NCBI GenBank assembly: GCA_035235625.1
Contig: CP141144.1
Coordinates: 46,188,014-46,252,013, forward strand
DNA from: Saururus chinensis
Taxonomy: Eukaryota; Streptophyta; Magnoliopsida; Piperales; Saururaceae
Length of the DNA stretch: 64,000 nt
Reading direction: 5' to 3'
The translations under genes were made by a program, and so were the position numbers. Of the stretch, positions 22,736-34,543 are shown piece after piece; the first letter of the stretch is position 1, and the number at the start of each line of letters is the position of its first letter. The notes under the pieces were generated by a model that ran no database searches, was not told the origin of the DNA, and saw only the letters and a program-made list of their open reading frames with translations.

Positions 22736-25565
22736 TGTAATGTCCAGGAAATTTAGGTATTTTTCTAGAATTTTTCCTGATTTTTCCCTATTTGTTTTAG
22801 ATTTTTTTTTTGGGAATTTGCAGAATTTGGGGTATGCAGAACAGTTTTTGGGGCTGTGCAGAGAGATCTGCAGAGTCCCTTGCAGGCCCAATTAAGAGGT
22901 GGATGGACCACTTAATTTGGGAGAGTCTCAACCACTTATGATTCCCTATCCTACTTGGTTTAATCCTTACCCAATTAAACCCTAATCCCCTCTCTATAAA
23001 TTTAGATGTTCCCCTAATTATAACTCTAATTTTGCCCTAGAAAAATTAGAGAAGAAGGTGATTGAAGGTGGAGCTCCGGCGTTTGTGGATCGACAGCAAA
23101 TCGGTGTTTGAAGTAGGTTTGCTGTTGTAGTCTCGAGTCAAGATTAGTAGTGGTTTTATGATAATTTAATTATAAATTATATGATTAGTAGATTCTGCAT
23201 ACTGTTTGCAAATTAATATAAACAGTACACTGCAAAATTACTGTTCACTATTTTGATAGTTAGTATAAACAATGCACAACAGAAGTTACTGTTCCGTAGT
23301 TAAGTAACAGTGGCTCTATAGAAAAAATTATGTATTTTCGGTAGACCACCGCCGGCCGACCACCGGCCCGCCCTCACCACCGGAATATCCGCGGCCCTAT
23401 TTTCACACCAGGTAGTCCGTTATTTTCTTCTGACTCTAAATAGTCGGAAGGGAAACTGCAAGCACAAAAAAAAGGGATTTTTGAATGGGGTGCGGAGTGG
23501 CCGGCGGACACCCAGGGCACTTCCGCTGGTGGTTCCTCTTCCATCCCGGGCTCCTTGTCCGAAGCCCTCTCTTTGTTCACTGGAGATCGCCGCCAAGAGG
23601 AAAAAAAAAGGGGGTTGAAATGGTCATATCAGAGGAGGAGGAGAAATCGGCCTCCCGAACTGCCGGACGATGGGTGACGCTTCGCTGTCTTCGTCTCCCG
23701 GGGTTCCAATCACCAGCAGCGGTGCCCGCCGTCCCGGCCAAGGATTCCCCGCCGGGAGCATCCTTTCTTCTCTTCTAGCCAAGTTGAGTGTGGATGAAGG
23801 CAGAGGAACACGCCACCGGATGGACATCGAGCACGGGATCGTTTCCACCCCATAGGTTCCGGTGACCTGGGCGGAATCCGGCTGGGAACCGCTGCAGTGC
23901 CGCCGTTTCCCTTACTTCTTCCCTCTGCGCAGAAAAAAAAAAGACGCATTGCGTCTGCAGGTTGAAGACGGCCTCAGGCTAGGCCGGGTCGACCCGGCCT
24001 GAGGTCATCAATTCTGACCTGGCCCAAACCGGCCCAGTGGGCTGGGCCTAGTGGGCCGGGTTTCAGGGCCATGGGTTTAAAAAAAAAAGAAGAAGAGAGA
24101 TTTACATTAGAGTAAATTTTGTCAAATGTGTTCTAGGCAGAGGTGCCAGTTGGGCTTATTGAATCGTAGGGAAAAAAAATATATAACGTATCCTACCCAG
24201 TACATATCTGTGCAGTATGGTACATATGAACTGTTTTTGAAATTTAAGTAGAATTCAACCGTTCTGTCAGCCCGAGCCCTATGCAGACAGTGAAGCTGGG
24301 CTTCTTAGTGATTGTTGAGCCTGAAACACAAATAGTTATGGCTAAATTATTTATGAGTTGTTAGACTTTATTAAATTGTTCTATGTGTATAGTTGCATCT
24401 TGAGAATTAATGCATAGAAATTAATACAGACTAATGGTTAAGGGTAGAAGGCTTTGGATTGGGGGTTGACACCTAATCAAGATAAAGACTAAATTACCCT
24501 TAGAGTGGTCGAAAACCCGTTTATGAATTAAATGGGGGTTCTGACCTGACATTTGACTTGGTTGATGAACCAAGGATGGTTTTTTGGGGGGGGGGGGAAA
24601 CCTTAACCCAGCCTGATGAGGCTATTGAGGTTAGGGTTGACCTTTGAGTTAGCTCTATTGATGGGCCATTTGATTTGACCGTGTAGTTGCACCTCCCCAT
24701 TGGAGGGAGTTGTATGTGAGCCGGGCTCACACTGGTCTATTGAGGATCACATAGTGTACACGCATCTAGGGTGGCTGACATCCTGCTTGGTTGGCGTCTC
24801 TGACCACTTCTGTTCAGGTGCAGTTGTGGGCCATGCCCTTCCACTCTGGTCAGGTCCTTATGGGCTAGGTTGGGAGATGGCACTTCCTGGTGGATTCCAG
24901 GGTCCTGGTGGATTCCAGGGTTTCATTGTGGATCATCCTTAAGGGGTGGTCTATGGTGGGTATCATTTGTCACTTAGGATGACATCTGATGTATGTTTTT
25001 GTCTATGAAGTTAGGTGGATTATTGGTTTTTCCCAAGAGGGAGAGACTAAAGGGAAATTATAATCAGGACAGATTTGATAATTGGTTCAAGTGGAAACCT
25101 AACAGTTTTGCATAAAATGTAATAACATTTTGCATTCATATTATTTAGCTTCCTACTGGGTATTAGTATACTCAGCGACCTGGTTTTGCAGGATCTTCTG
25201 GTGTGGACTAGCAGGATCGGAACTGGACTTTCAGATTGAGGACGACTTAGCTCTAGTAGGATTTAGCTCCATTATTTCAGTACATTTTGAATGATTGTAA
25301 TAATGGCGTGAGAGCCAACTTTGATTAGTTGCTTATTTCCAGACAGATGTAAGGGTTGCACTTAGATAGATGGTTCATTTATTTTTGGATTTTTGGTTAC
25401 TCTTATATGATATTATATGATTTGCTATCTGTATTTACGAACCCCAATGATTATGACCTGGATACTTAGTCGGCTGAATTGATTTGATTTTTTTTAAAAA
25501 AAAATTATCGTGATATATCAATGGTTCTGTATTAAAAAGGGTTTTTAAAAATTCGGGTCGTGATA
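22736..25565 (+). mobile_element. Solo LTR of family E, TSD GACTG
   Basis: 2830 bp starting TGTAATGTCCAGG and ending cgggtcgtgata, with GACTG exactly duplicated at 22731-22735 and 25566-25570. The centre (23340-24060) is GC-rich and full of spurious overlapping frames. An R-like region (tactgggtattagtatactcag) is at about 25155. The start resembles that of the 4.2 kb family B LTRs, so the two families are probably related gypsy LTRs. There is no interior, hence solo. Confidence 0.9.
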
Positions 25566-25570
25566 GACTG

Positions 25571-26695
25571 CCTCGCTAATGACTTCACCCTTGCTAACAA
25601 ATCTCATCTGAACCCTGCCTCGTAGCATAAAAAGTCACTACCATGTAAGGATGACATGCCAGACACCTGAGTTGTGTGGGTGGAGAAGGGTAGTTTGTGT
25701 TGACCATGGTATGGGCTCAGGCCTGGTTTGGCACAACGTTGTCGTAGTCCGGGTGAACTAGTATAGGCCATGGGTTTCAAGGGTGGTGGGGCGGTAGCGC
25801 TGACCCTACATGTGTCATCGTTACACTAATTCGATTAGGACCCACCGACGTCACACACGCACACTAGGCATTCAACTAGGTCATGCATTAACACATTGTG
25901 GGGCCCAGATGCACGAATTATGTGTTGAGGGTGGGACCTGTGGTTAGCGAGGGGTCGACTCTGTCATGGGCTTGGCCATGTATAGGGGGCCGTGGGCTCT
26001 AAGAGACAGAGCCCGCACCCGTTGTGTCCAACCTTCTTGATATAAGCCTAAGGTCTTAGCAGGGAAAGCTCAATTAAGAGAGCCCAAATTGAAGCCCACC
26101 TAAAAGAGGTATGAAGAGGGTATAAAAGGGAAAGAGGGGAAGGGAGTGGAGGGCCATAAGCTGTGTGGCTCGCACCCCCCCTCCTTCTCCTCTCCCTCTC
26201 CCAATCAGTCGCCACCCTCTCCCTCTTTCTCAAGTTCGGCCAGCACAAGGATCGGGGAAAATCCTTGCTAGCCGCCCTCCTCCTCTCCTCTCCTTCGATC
26301 CTTGACGAGGCTTATGAAGATGGTGGCCATCCTTTCTGGTTGGAGCATTGAAATCAAAGGGCTTTGAGGCGATCTCTGCTGAGAATTCAATCCAAGTGAG
26401 AGGGCTTTTGAAGGATCAACACATAGAGCTAATCTCCTTTCCATTGCTTGTTGATTCATGAGATTGGTGTGTGTGGGCTGATCACTTGGAGGCTTGAAAG
26501 GGCTGGAAAGCCCATGTCAGTATGTTTTTGATCCAATCTGTATCTTATATTTGCATGATTCATTGATTGGATATGTATTATTACTAATTGATTAGTGATT
26601 TATGCATGATTGTTGTAGATTCAATTAATAGACTGATTTTTTATTGGTGCACCACCCCCATCCCACCATGCTTCCACTGGTCCGGCCACTCTTCA
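25571..26695 (+). repeat. 5' LTR of a plus-strand copia element (left end unresolved)
   Basis: It ends in cactcttca just before the primer site at 26697. A TATA box (tataaaa, 26121-26127) fits the U3/R border, followed by a CT-rich transcript start region. The solo LTR at 22736-25565 probably landed inside or just upstream of this LTR, so its true start may lie before 22736. Confidence 0.65.
26121..26127 (+). promoter_or_regulatory. TATA box of the copia 5' LTR
   Basis: tataaaa followed by ggg and a purine/pyrimidine-rich leader, about 570 bp before the LTR end. It is placed as expected for the element's own promoter. Activity is not shown. Confidence 0.5.
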
Positions 26696-26696
26696 G

Positions 26697-26709
26697 TGGT
26701 ATCAAAGCC
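26697..26709 (+). other. Primer-binding site of the plus-strand copia element
   Basis: TGGTATCAAAGCC, matching initiator tRNA-Met primer sites of plant copia elements with one change. It directly follows the LTR end. Confidence 0.9.
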
Positions 26710-27636
26710 TAATTGGGGGTCGTTGGTCGCTGATCCAATCAAAAAATGATTTTGATTACCCGTCTAGGTTTTGCATGCTAGAATTGGGGATTTTGTGAAA
26801 TTGATTAATCTACTAGATCCAATCATATGACTTTTGTTTCTAAGTTCAAATTGAATATATTTGGGACTGATTTGATTGATTTGCACGCTGGTTTGATGTG
26901 ATTTGGAGTTTTAATTAGAGATTGTACATTTGTATGCTTGTAGGGGCATATAGGTCATTTCGGCCTTATAGATCTGTGCACAATTAATTCTCTGATCATG
27001 ATCTGGGCATACACAATCTTTCTGGTCAAAAAAGGTTAATTGATTTATTTGTTGTCATAATAAATTAATTTGATTGATTATAAAGGTGTGAATTGACCTT
27101 TTTAGCCCTAGGAGCATTTTGGTCAATTCACACTTGTTGTATGTGTTCTGATAATTCTCTGTCTAGAATTGTGGTTCACTGATTTTTATAAGCTTTGAAA
27201 AGTTGCTGTGTAAAATTTTTTGGTGTGTCCTTAAGGGTAGAAAAGACCAAAACAGCCCTAGGGGCATTTTGGTAAATTTGTACCAAAATTTCTCTGGATA
27301 GAAATTTAAAATTACAGCAACCTCTAAATTTTTTATTTGCTATGTTTAGTGGTAATTAGGATGTTTAAGGGATTTTAAAATCATAAAACACCTAGATAAC
27401 CTAATTAGGGTAACTTCCTTAAGGGGGTTAAGGGGTAATTAGGGTTATTTTTGGAAAGTGACAAAACCCTAATTAAGGTATATTTAAATTAAGTAACTCA
27501 GAATAATATACTCAACTATCCCTTAGGTTATTATTAGATTAAGAGTTTTCTAAGGAATTTCCTTATTTAGAAGCAGTTAGCCTTCCATAAATAACATTAA
27601 TTTCCTATTCTCTGCCTTTTCCTTTATAGTTGCACG
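26710..27636 (+). mobile_element. Leader of the plus-strand copia element
   Basis: About 0.9 kb untranslated leader between primer site and gag start. It contains repeated ccctaggggcattttggt(c/a)aat words (about 27108 and 27256), a small internal repeat. No open frame of note. Confidence 0.6.
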
Positions 27637-28480
27637 ATGGCTTCCAAGATGATCACATCTGAATTAGGAAAGATTGAGAAGCTGAATTCTGACAACTATC
27701 TGGGGTGGAAGAGAATGATACACCATATCCTTACTTTTTCTGATCTTACTCATGTCATTGAGAAGATCATTGAGCTATTGCCAGAAGGTTCTTCAGCTGT
27801 TCAGAAGAAAGCTTCTGAAAAGCTGAAGGAGGATGACAACAAGGCTAGGTCCACTCTTCTAAGTTTCATGGAGCCAAAGATGAAAAGGCTCTTTGAGAAG
27901 TACAAGTCTGCCAGAGAGATGTTAGAAGCAGTCTCTTTTAGGTAATTGAAGCTCATAAGAGGATGTTACACTCTAAGTATCAAAACTTCAGGATAAGGAA
28001 AGTAGATGATGTAAATGAGCACCTGACTGCCATGTCCATCATTGCTAATGACCTTGAGACACTGGAGGACCCCATCTTTGAGGGAGTCCAAGTGTCTATA
28101 GTGTTGAATAGCCTTCCCAAATCTTAGGAGAGTGTGGTAGTCTATCTGAATATGAGTGACTAGAAGATTATAATAGAGGCTCTGATTGCCAAGCTAAGGC
28201 TTGAGTAAGAAATGAGGAATCATGTGAAGGCTTTTGGGGGTGCTACTACTGCCAACCTGACACAGAACTCTGGTAGGGGCAAGAAAGGTAGATAGGGGCC
28301 CGGTCCCTCTAACAAGAAAACTTTCAAGAAGAAGAGGAAGAAGCCTCAAAACAAGGGCACTGGAAAAGAGAATAACAAACCTAAAGGTGCCTGTTTAAAG
28401 TGTAGCCAGGTGGGTCACTTTAAGGCTAACTATCCCTAGAAAGATGACCATTTAAGCAACGACAACAAGGGAAAAAGCAA
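27637..28480 (+). pseudogene. Copia gag (UBN2 type) with zinc-knuckle region
   Basis: Opens with MASKMITSELGK and then an LNSDNYLGWKRMI stretch, the classic start of copia gag. A KYQNFR and MSIIANDLE-like region follows, and a CCHC-type zinc-knuckle region lies at about 28390-28435 after a lysine-rich basic linker. It packages element RNA in living relatives. The ATG follows the leader directly and no better start exists. The copy is a fossil with several breaks. Confidence 0.85.
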
Positions 28481-28485
28481 GGAGA

Positions 28486-29612
28486 TTGTGTGTTGTCTCT
28501 GAGGTGATGATTGCTGACATCAAGGAGAAGACTTGGTGGCTCGCCTCAGACACTACAATGCATGTGTCTCACTCTAGGGGAACCAGGGGAGAGATGATTA
28601 ACCTGATGCCTGACCAGAACAAAGTCTTCATGGGCAACAGTATATACTGCGTGGTAGAGGCTATGGGGAACTACAGGATTCCCTTGAAGGATGGGTTTAC
28701 CCTAGTCTTAATTGATGCACTCTTTGCTCCCTTCATCAGGAAGAACCTGATTTCAATCTTTATTTTGACCAAGAAGAGGTTTGAGGTTAGGTTCAAGGGG
28801 AGTAAGACTATTGTGGGCAAGGGTGTGACTGTGTTATTTACTGTTTCTTTAGTTGATGGTTTGTACTGCTTAGATGTAATGAACTCTATTGAATCTAATA
28901 ACATAAGCGCTTATGAGTATATTGTAATGTTCGTGGATGATGCCTTGCTGTGGCATATGTGTTTGTGCCATGTGAATATAGATAAGCTATGTAGGAAGTT
29001 GAACACTGGGTTGTTACCCAAAATATCTAAAGACCATCGTGTGTGTAAGGATTGCCTATCGGGAAAGATAAACAAATAATCCTTTCAAAAGGGACAAAGG
29101 GCAAATGAACTCTTAGGGGTGGTGCATTCTGACATATGTGGGCCCCTTAATGTTCAGACCCAGAGAGGGATGACGTATTTCATTACGTTCATAAATGACT
29201 ATTCAAGATATGGGTATATGTATTTAATAAATAAGAAGTATAGTGCCTTAGCTAAATTTAAGGAATTTGAAGCTGAAGTAGAGACTTAATTTGGTAGGAA
29301 AATAAAAATCATGAGGATTGACAGGGGTGGCAAGTACACCTTTGACATGTTTAAAGACTACTATATTAATCAGAGAATAATTTATCAGTACACCCTACTA
29401 TACACTCTACATCAAAATGGAGTGGTAGAAAGGCGTAATAGGACGCTTATGGACATGGTAAGGTCCATGTTAAATCACTCTGAGTTAGGAACTAACTTGT
29501 AGGGTAAGGCTTTAGATACTGCTATGTATATCCTATATCGTGTACAAATAAAGGTAGTCCAACGGATACCTTATGAGTTATAGACGGGTCGACATCTAAA
29601 CTTAGGGCATCA
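28486..29612 (+). pseudogene. Copia protease, GAG-pre-integrase and integrase region
   Basis: Protease-like WLASDTTMHVS is near 28533. A NLISIFILTKK stretch and a GAG-pre-integrase LWHMCLCHVNIDKL stretch (about 28948) follow, then integrase with a VVHSDICGPL motif near 29115, DRGGKY near 29315 and GVVERRNRTL near 29420. The order is that of Ty1/copia. Similarity stops near 29612; reverse transcriptase, RNase H and the 3' LTR are absent, so the element is cut off about 1 kb before the receptor kinase gene. It is a fossil. Confidence 0.85.
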
Positions 29613-30576
29613 TAAACTTATTATCCCTCTCTTAATGTAAATTATAAATTTTACCATATAATAAAAAGCAATATTTTTCAAAAGGTAACAATTAATATGG
29701 GATAGAGGAAACATATCCAAAGGGGAGGACAAATTGAAGAGTTCCATCCGTATGCGTGGTTCAAGCGCGTTTGCTTTCACTGGGCTCTTTTTGACCTCAA
29801 GATTAAGATTGTTCCACCCACATAACACAATGGGGCAAACAGGTTTTAATAACCTACCCATCGGTTAAAAGGTGTCCACTTGATCTCATAGCGCTAGATG
29901 TGCTGTGGGGCATACTTTGATTCTGTGCGGCAGTGCATATAAATGTTTTCTTAATTTTTAACTACTAATACGTAACAAAACTTTCTTAATTAATTTGACC
30001 AAGTTTAAAGATCATTTATGAACATGGTCAGTGTAAGATGACCACTTTTAGGAGAGCCATTAGTAATTATCATTTGAATCTTGATGAAGACATATATCTG
30101 TCCCTTGAAAGGGTCAAAGGTTTACCTATATAGTTATGGGATTCGGATCAGCTTAGACGTGTGTTTACCTACCTGGCTGGCATTGATTGAGCACACCCCC
30201 TATGTGGTGGGAGTACACACACAGCTCATCTGGACTTAATCGAAGAAAATATCAAACATCACATTAAATTTGTAGAAAATTTTAGGTTTGGCGGTAAAAT
30301 TTTCCATTCACCGAACCACCCATCAGCACAGAGTGTGAGAGACGGTGGACTACACCTAAAAATTTCTCCATTATTTGGAGTTTAAATAGCTTCAACAATC
30401 CTAATTGATCTTGCAGTGCCTACTTTTGCAGACAACTTAATTGAAATGTTGATATTTTGGCGTCAAGTCTTTCCGAATTTTGATTTCGTTTACAATAAAA
30501 TCGCAAAATTTGTCATTAGAGATTTCTCTAGGAAAGTTGATTATAAAATGAACCCACACGCAGGAGTAATATAACC
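29613..30576 (+). promoter_or_regulatory. 5' flank of the receptor kinase gene
   Basis: About 960 bp between the truncated copia element and the kinase start codon, without another gene. TATA-like words occur at 30543-30549 (tataaaa) and further up at about 30496 (ataaaat). The first lies only 34 bp before the ATG, which would give a very short 5' leader, so the real promoter element is uncertain. The minus-strand frame at 29610-29861 has no support. Confidence 0.4.
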
Positions 30577-33500
30577 ATGATAAAAATGGAGTTTCTTCTT
30601 CTTCGTTCCCTTGTATCTCTTTCCATCCTCATCTTCTGGCTGATCGCCACGGTTGCTGCTGCCATGCTGAGCAATGAAACAGACAGGGCAGCGCTGCTTG
30701 CCTTCAAGGCCGGCCTAAGCATCGACTCTCGCAAAAGACTGAGTTCATGGAACGATTCTGCCCATTTCTGCGAGTGGGAAGGGATCACATGCAGCCGCTG
30801 GCAGCAACGAGTGGTGTGGCTTCACCTTCAAGACCGAGAATTGCTGGGGCCATTCTCCCCTCAGCTCACGAACCTCACTTTCCTACAACAAATAAAATTC
30901 CAAGACAACCACTTCTATGGCGAGCTTCCTCCAGAGCTGGGTCGTCTTCTCCAGCTCCAAGTTCTCAATCTAAGTGGCAATGCCATTGAGGGTCAAGTTC
31001 CTTCCAACTTGTCCTACTGTTCTGACCTGCAGGTCCTCAACTTTGATTTCAACCGGCTAACTGGAGAGCCACCCAAGGAGCTCAGCAGCTTGAAAAGGCT
31101 TGAGGTACTATGCTTTGGTTCTAACAAACTTGAAGGAGCAATCTTGCCTTCCGTGGGCAATCTTTCATCTCTTAGGTGGCTTTCTTTTCGAGACAACAGT
31201 TTCAGTGGTCCCATTCCCTCAGACTTGGGTAGGCTACAGAACCCGAGTGCTCTTCTTCTATCTTCTAATATCCTCTGTGGAAAAATTCCGCAATCTATTT
31301 ATAACATCTCATCTTTGAAGGGACTTGTTTTGGGTGCCAACCAACTACATGGCAGCCTTCCCCCAGACTTGGGATTGCTTCTTCCTAGACTTACATTTCT
31401 CTATCTAGGAGCAAACCAGTTTTCAGGGCCCATTCCACTTTCATTGTCTAATGCGTCAAATCTTCGTTATATTCTACTTTTTTCAAATAGTTTCAGCGGG
31501 AAGGTGCCTGCTGGTCTAGGAATGCTACAAGACCTTCGAATACTGCAACTTTCTTTCAATCAACTTGGAGAGGGTGATCATGACTTGAGCATAATCACCC
31601 ATTTGACAAATTGCACGAGACTGGAAGGGTTGGGTCTATATCAAAATCCTGTCTCAGGTCGAGTGCCACAGTCCACTTCTAACCTCTCCACCCACCTTTG
31701 GTATTTGACACTACGATCTAGTAAGGTTTATGGAGAAATTCCTTCTGGGATTGAGAAGCTGGTGGGGTTAGAAATTCTCAGGATAATGGGTGGTTCATTG
31801 ACTGGTAATATTCCTGATGGAATTGGGATGCTGCCAAGACTACAAAAACTAGTGTTATTTGGCAATAGACTATCCGGTCAGATTCCATCTTTGCTCTGCA
31901 ATAATACCCGCCTCCTTGAACTTAACTTAGGATCAAATAGTCTGCAAGGAACCATTCCATTAACTATTTTGAATTGTCAGAGACTTGAGAAAATAAATCT
32001 GAGACAGAACAAGCTCAGTGGTGCCATCCCCAGAGAAATCTTTGCCATTACCTCCTTGTCAATCTTGCTAGATCTGTCTCACAATTCACTAACTGGGAGT
32101 TTACCGTTAGAAGTTGGTAATTTGAAGGATCTTGGACAATTTTATGCTAACAACAACAAATTGTCAGGTGAAATTCCTGTATCTCTGGGTTCATGTGATA
32201 GTTTGGAGTTCCTTTATTTGGGCAACAATCTTCTCCAAGGAACCATTCCCTCAAGCTTAAGCAATATAAGAAATATGAGAGAGTTAGACTTGTCTCATAA
32301 TAACTTAACCGGTCATATTCCTGGATATCTTGGAAAGTTTCAATTCTTGTGCTTCCTTAATCTGTCCTTCAATAACTTTGATGGGGAAGTTCCAAAAGAA
32401 GGGATCTTTACAAATATCACTGGATTTTTTGTCAGAGGAAACAACAAGGTTTGTGGGGGACACCCAGTTCTACGGCTGCCCACTTGCCCCACAGAAGACA
32501 ATGAAGAAAGAGGAAGGAAAGGATTCCTTAAGCTTATAATACCACTGACTGTATCATTTGTACTTGCTTCAGTAGTCATTTTCTTGGTAATAACTTGTTG
32601 GAAAAGAAGATCGAGAAAAGAAGCACCATCTTCTGTGACATGTTTTAATGAAAACCACCCTATGATGTCTTACACTGATCTTTCTAAAGCCACTAATGGG
32701 TTCTCAGTGGAAAATCTGATCGGTTCAGGAAGATTTGCTTCAGTGTATAAGGGTGAACTTGAACAAGGAGTTATTGTTGCAGTGAAGGTTCTCAACCTTC
32801 AAGTACTAGGAGCTTCTAGTACATTTGCTGCAGAGTGCAATGCCTTGAGAAATATCAGGCATCGAAACCTTGTAAAGACTATCACGGCTTGTTCAAGTGT
32901 GGATTATGCGAGTAATGATTTCAAAGCTTTAATATTCGAGTACATGCCCAACGGAAGTTTAGATATATGGTTGCATCAAATGAAGAGTTTAAACCTCTTG
33001 ATGAGGCTTAACATTGCTTTTGATGTGGCTTCTGCATTGGATTATCTTCATACTCAATGCCAAATTCCAATAGTTCATTGTGATTTGAAGCCAAACAATA
33101 TTCTTCTTGACGATGAATTGGGTGCACATGTCGCGGACTTTGGGTTGGCTAAATTCTTATGTGAAGCAACGGGTAATTCAGAAGGAAAGCAAAGTTCTAC
33201 GATTGCAATAAAGGGAACTATTGGATATATTCCTCCAGGTAACTCACCTATATTGTTACTTTTGTCTTTAACTTAATGATTTGATGATAAAAATGAAATT
33301 GTTTTTTGGTCGTAGAATATGGTGCAGGTGGTAATGTATCTATCCTTGGGGATGTCTACAGTTATGGCATCCTTTTGCTAGAGTTGTTCACAGGTAAACG
33401 ACCAACTGACAACATCTTCTCCAATGGATTAACGCTTCACTATTATGTTCAGATGGCACTACCTATGCGAGTACTTGAGATTTTGGACCTACCTCTTCTC

Positions 33501-33671
33501 ACAGAAATTGAAACATTGGGCCATGAAAGGGTGATCAAGTGTGCCTCATATGTTCTAAATGCGGGCATTTCTTGTTCGGCACAATCACCCAAGGAGCGCA
33601 TGAAGATTGGAAGGGTCTTAGGAGAACTAAGTGCTGCTAGGACTGTTATTGGCCACAATGTAATGCTTTGA
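30577..33671 (+). CDS. LRR receptor-like serine/threonine kinase, subfamily XII (Xa21/EFR/FLS2-like)
   Basis: Two exons, 30577-33238 and 33316-33671, give a predicted 1005-residue protein, the usual length for this family. Signal peptide about 1-29; an LRRNT cap with C65 and C72; about 21-22 extracellular LRRs (about 76-612) with many N-glycosylation sites; a capping pair C626/C637; one membrane segment about 651-674; then a kinase domain. Kinase landmarks: P-loop GSGRFASV (716-723, alanine where the third glycine is usual), K737, E753, HCD at 834-836 with N841, DFG at 854-856 and PPE at 886-888. HCD instead of HRD makes it a non-RD kinase, the class linked to pattern-recognition immunity. 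It probably sits in the plasma membrane and senses a microbial or peptide ligand; the ligand cannot be told. The first ATG and a second at 30586 are both plausible starts. Frame, splice sites and key residues are intact. Confidence 0.93.
33239..33315 (+). other. Intron of the receptor kinase gene
   Basis: 77 bp, phase 1, starting gtaactcac and ending ggtcgtag. It splits the glutamate codon of the PPE motif, a kinase-domain position where LRR-XII genes such as Xa21 carry their single intron. Without splicing the first frame stops at 33276, within the intron. With splicing the two frames join exactly and the kinase C-lobe is complete (DVYSYG, then [15 protein letters not shown]). Confidence 0.93.
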
Positions 33672-34543
33672 CTCTAACAAGGGTCACATGCAAGACGAGT
33701 TAGTCTTTCTACTTAGCAATATCAGTTATAGCTTCTTGTTAGATTTTGTTTTTTGTTACAAAGCTTGTTATTATGTTATTTATGAAAGCTTTCAGTAGTT
33801 GCTTCACCTTTCCCTTCATAAGTACATATAGATTTGCGTTGTTACTAATGTAGTAATATGGAAAGATTAGGGTAACCCATGGAAGGGAGTGAACCAAGAA
33901 AGCACATAACAGGGAGGCGGGGATCTAAGGATTTTTTATATTTATATAAGGTGTAGTACACGACTATAATCACTCAATTTTTGAAGAACGATAAATTTAC
34001 CCTATTGTTGGTCTTTTATTCGTGCCTCCATCGTTGAACAGAGTTTTCTTTGTCTGAGTGTTGAATGCATAGCGCTTCTTCACCATTTAAACTTTACAGC
34101 CTTGTTCTAGTTTTACTTCGCTATTGTAATTTGTTGAACTAATGGACTATGTAGATTGGCACACATGATTTGAATTGTTTATGCAGATTATACATTTTCA
34201 ATATATTTATTTGAATTAATTCTATTTTTTTGGTAAAGCATTTGAAATAAGAAAAATTTCCATATTACATGACTGAAGAAGCCAATATTTCATATTTCTT
34301 ACATTTTAATAGCAAATGCAATATTATCTGCTTTAGGACAAAATTGCCCTTAGGTTTTAAATAAACCCAATCCTTGTATAAATCCTCATAAATGAATACC
34401 GGAATAGTGCGGTTCCATTCTAGTGGATAGGATTAATTAGCAGCAATGTGAAGTTTGCCAATAGGAGGTGATGACTCACCAACAAGTCGCTGGAAACAGT
34501 AAAAGCCCTTTTTTTCCATGATGAAAGTTGTTTCAGATGAAAA
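33672..34543. other. 3' flank of the receptor kinase gene
   Basis: AT-rich with no gene. It probably holds the 3' UTR of the receptor kinase, but no strong AATAAA signal is evident. The far part (34400-34540) may be the 5' end of the MULE; I could not find its terminal inverted repeat. Confidence 0.4.

Noticed and set aside
23374-23949. GC-rich open frames on both strands
   Set aside because: Within the family E solo LTR, whose ends and GACTG duplication are clear.
30747-31318. Alternative-frame and antisense frames within the receptor kinase
   Set aside because: Shadows of the long kinase exon; no independent support.
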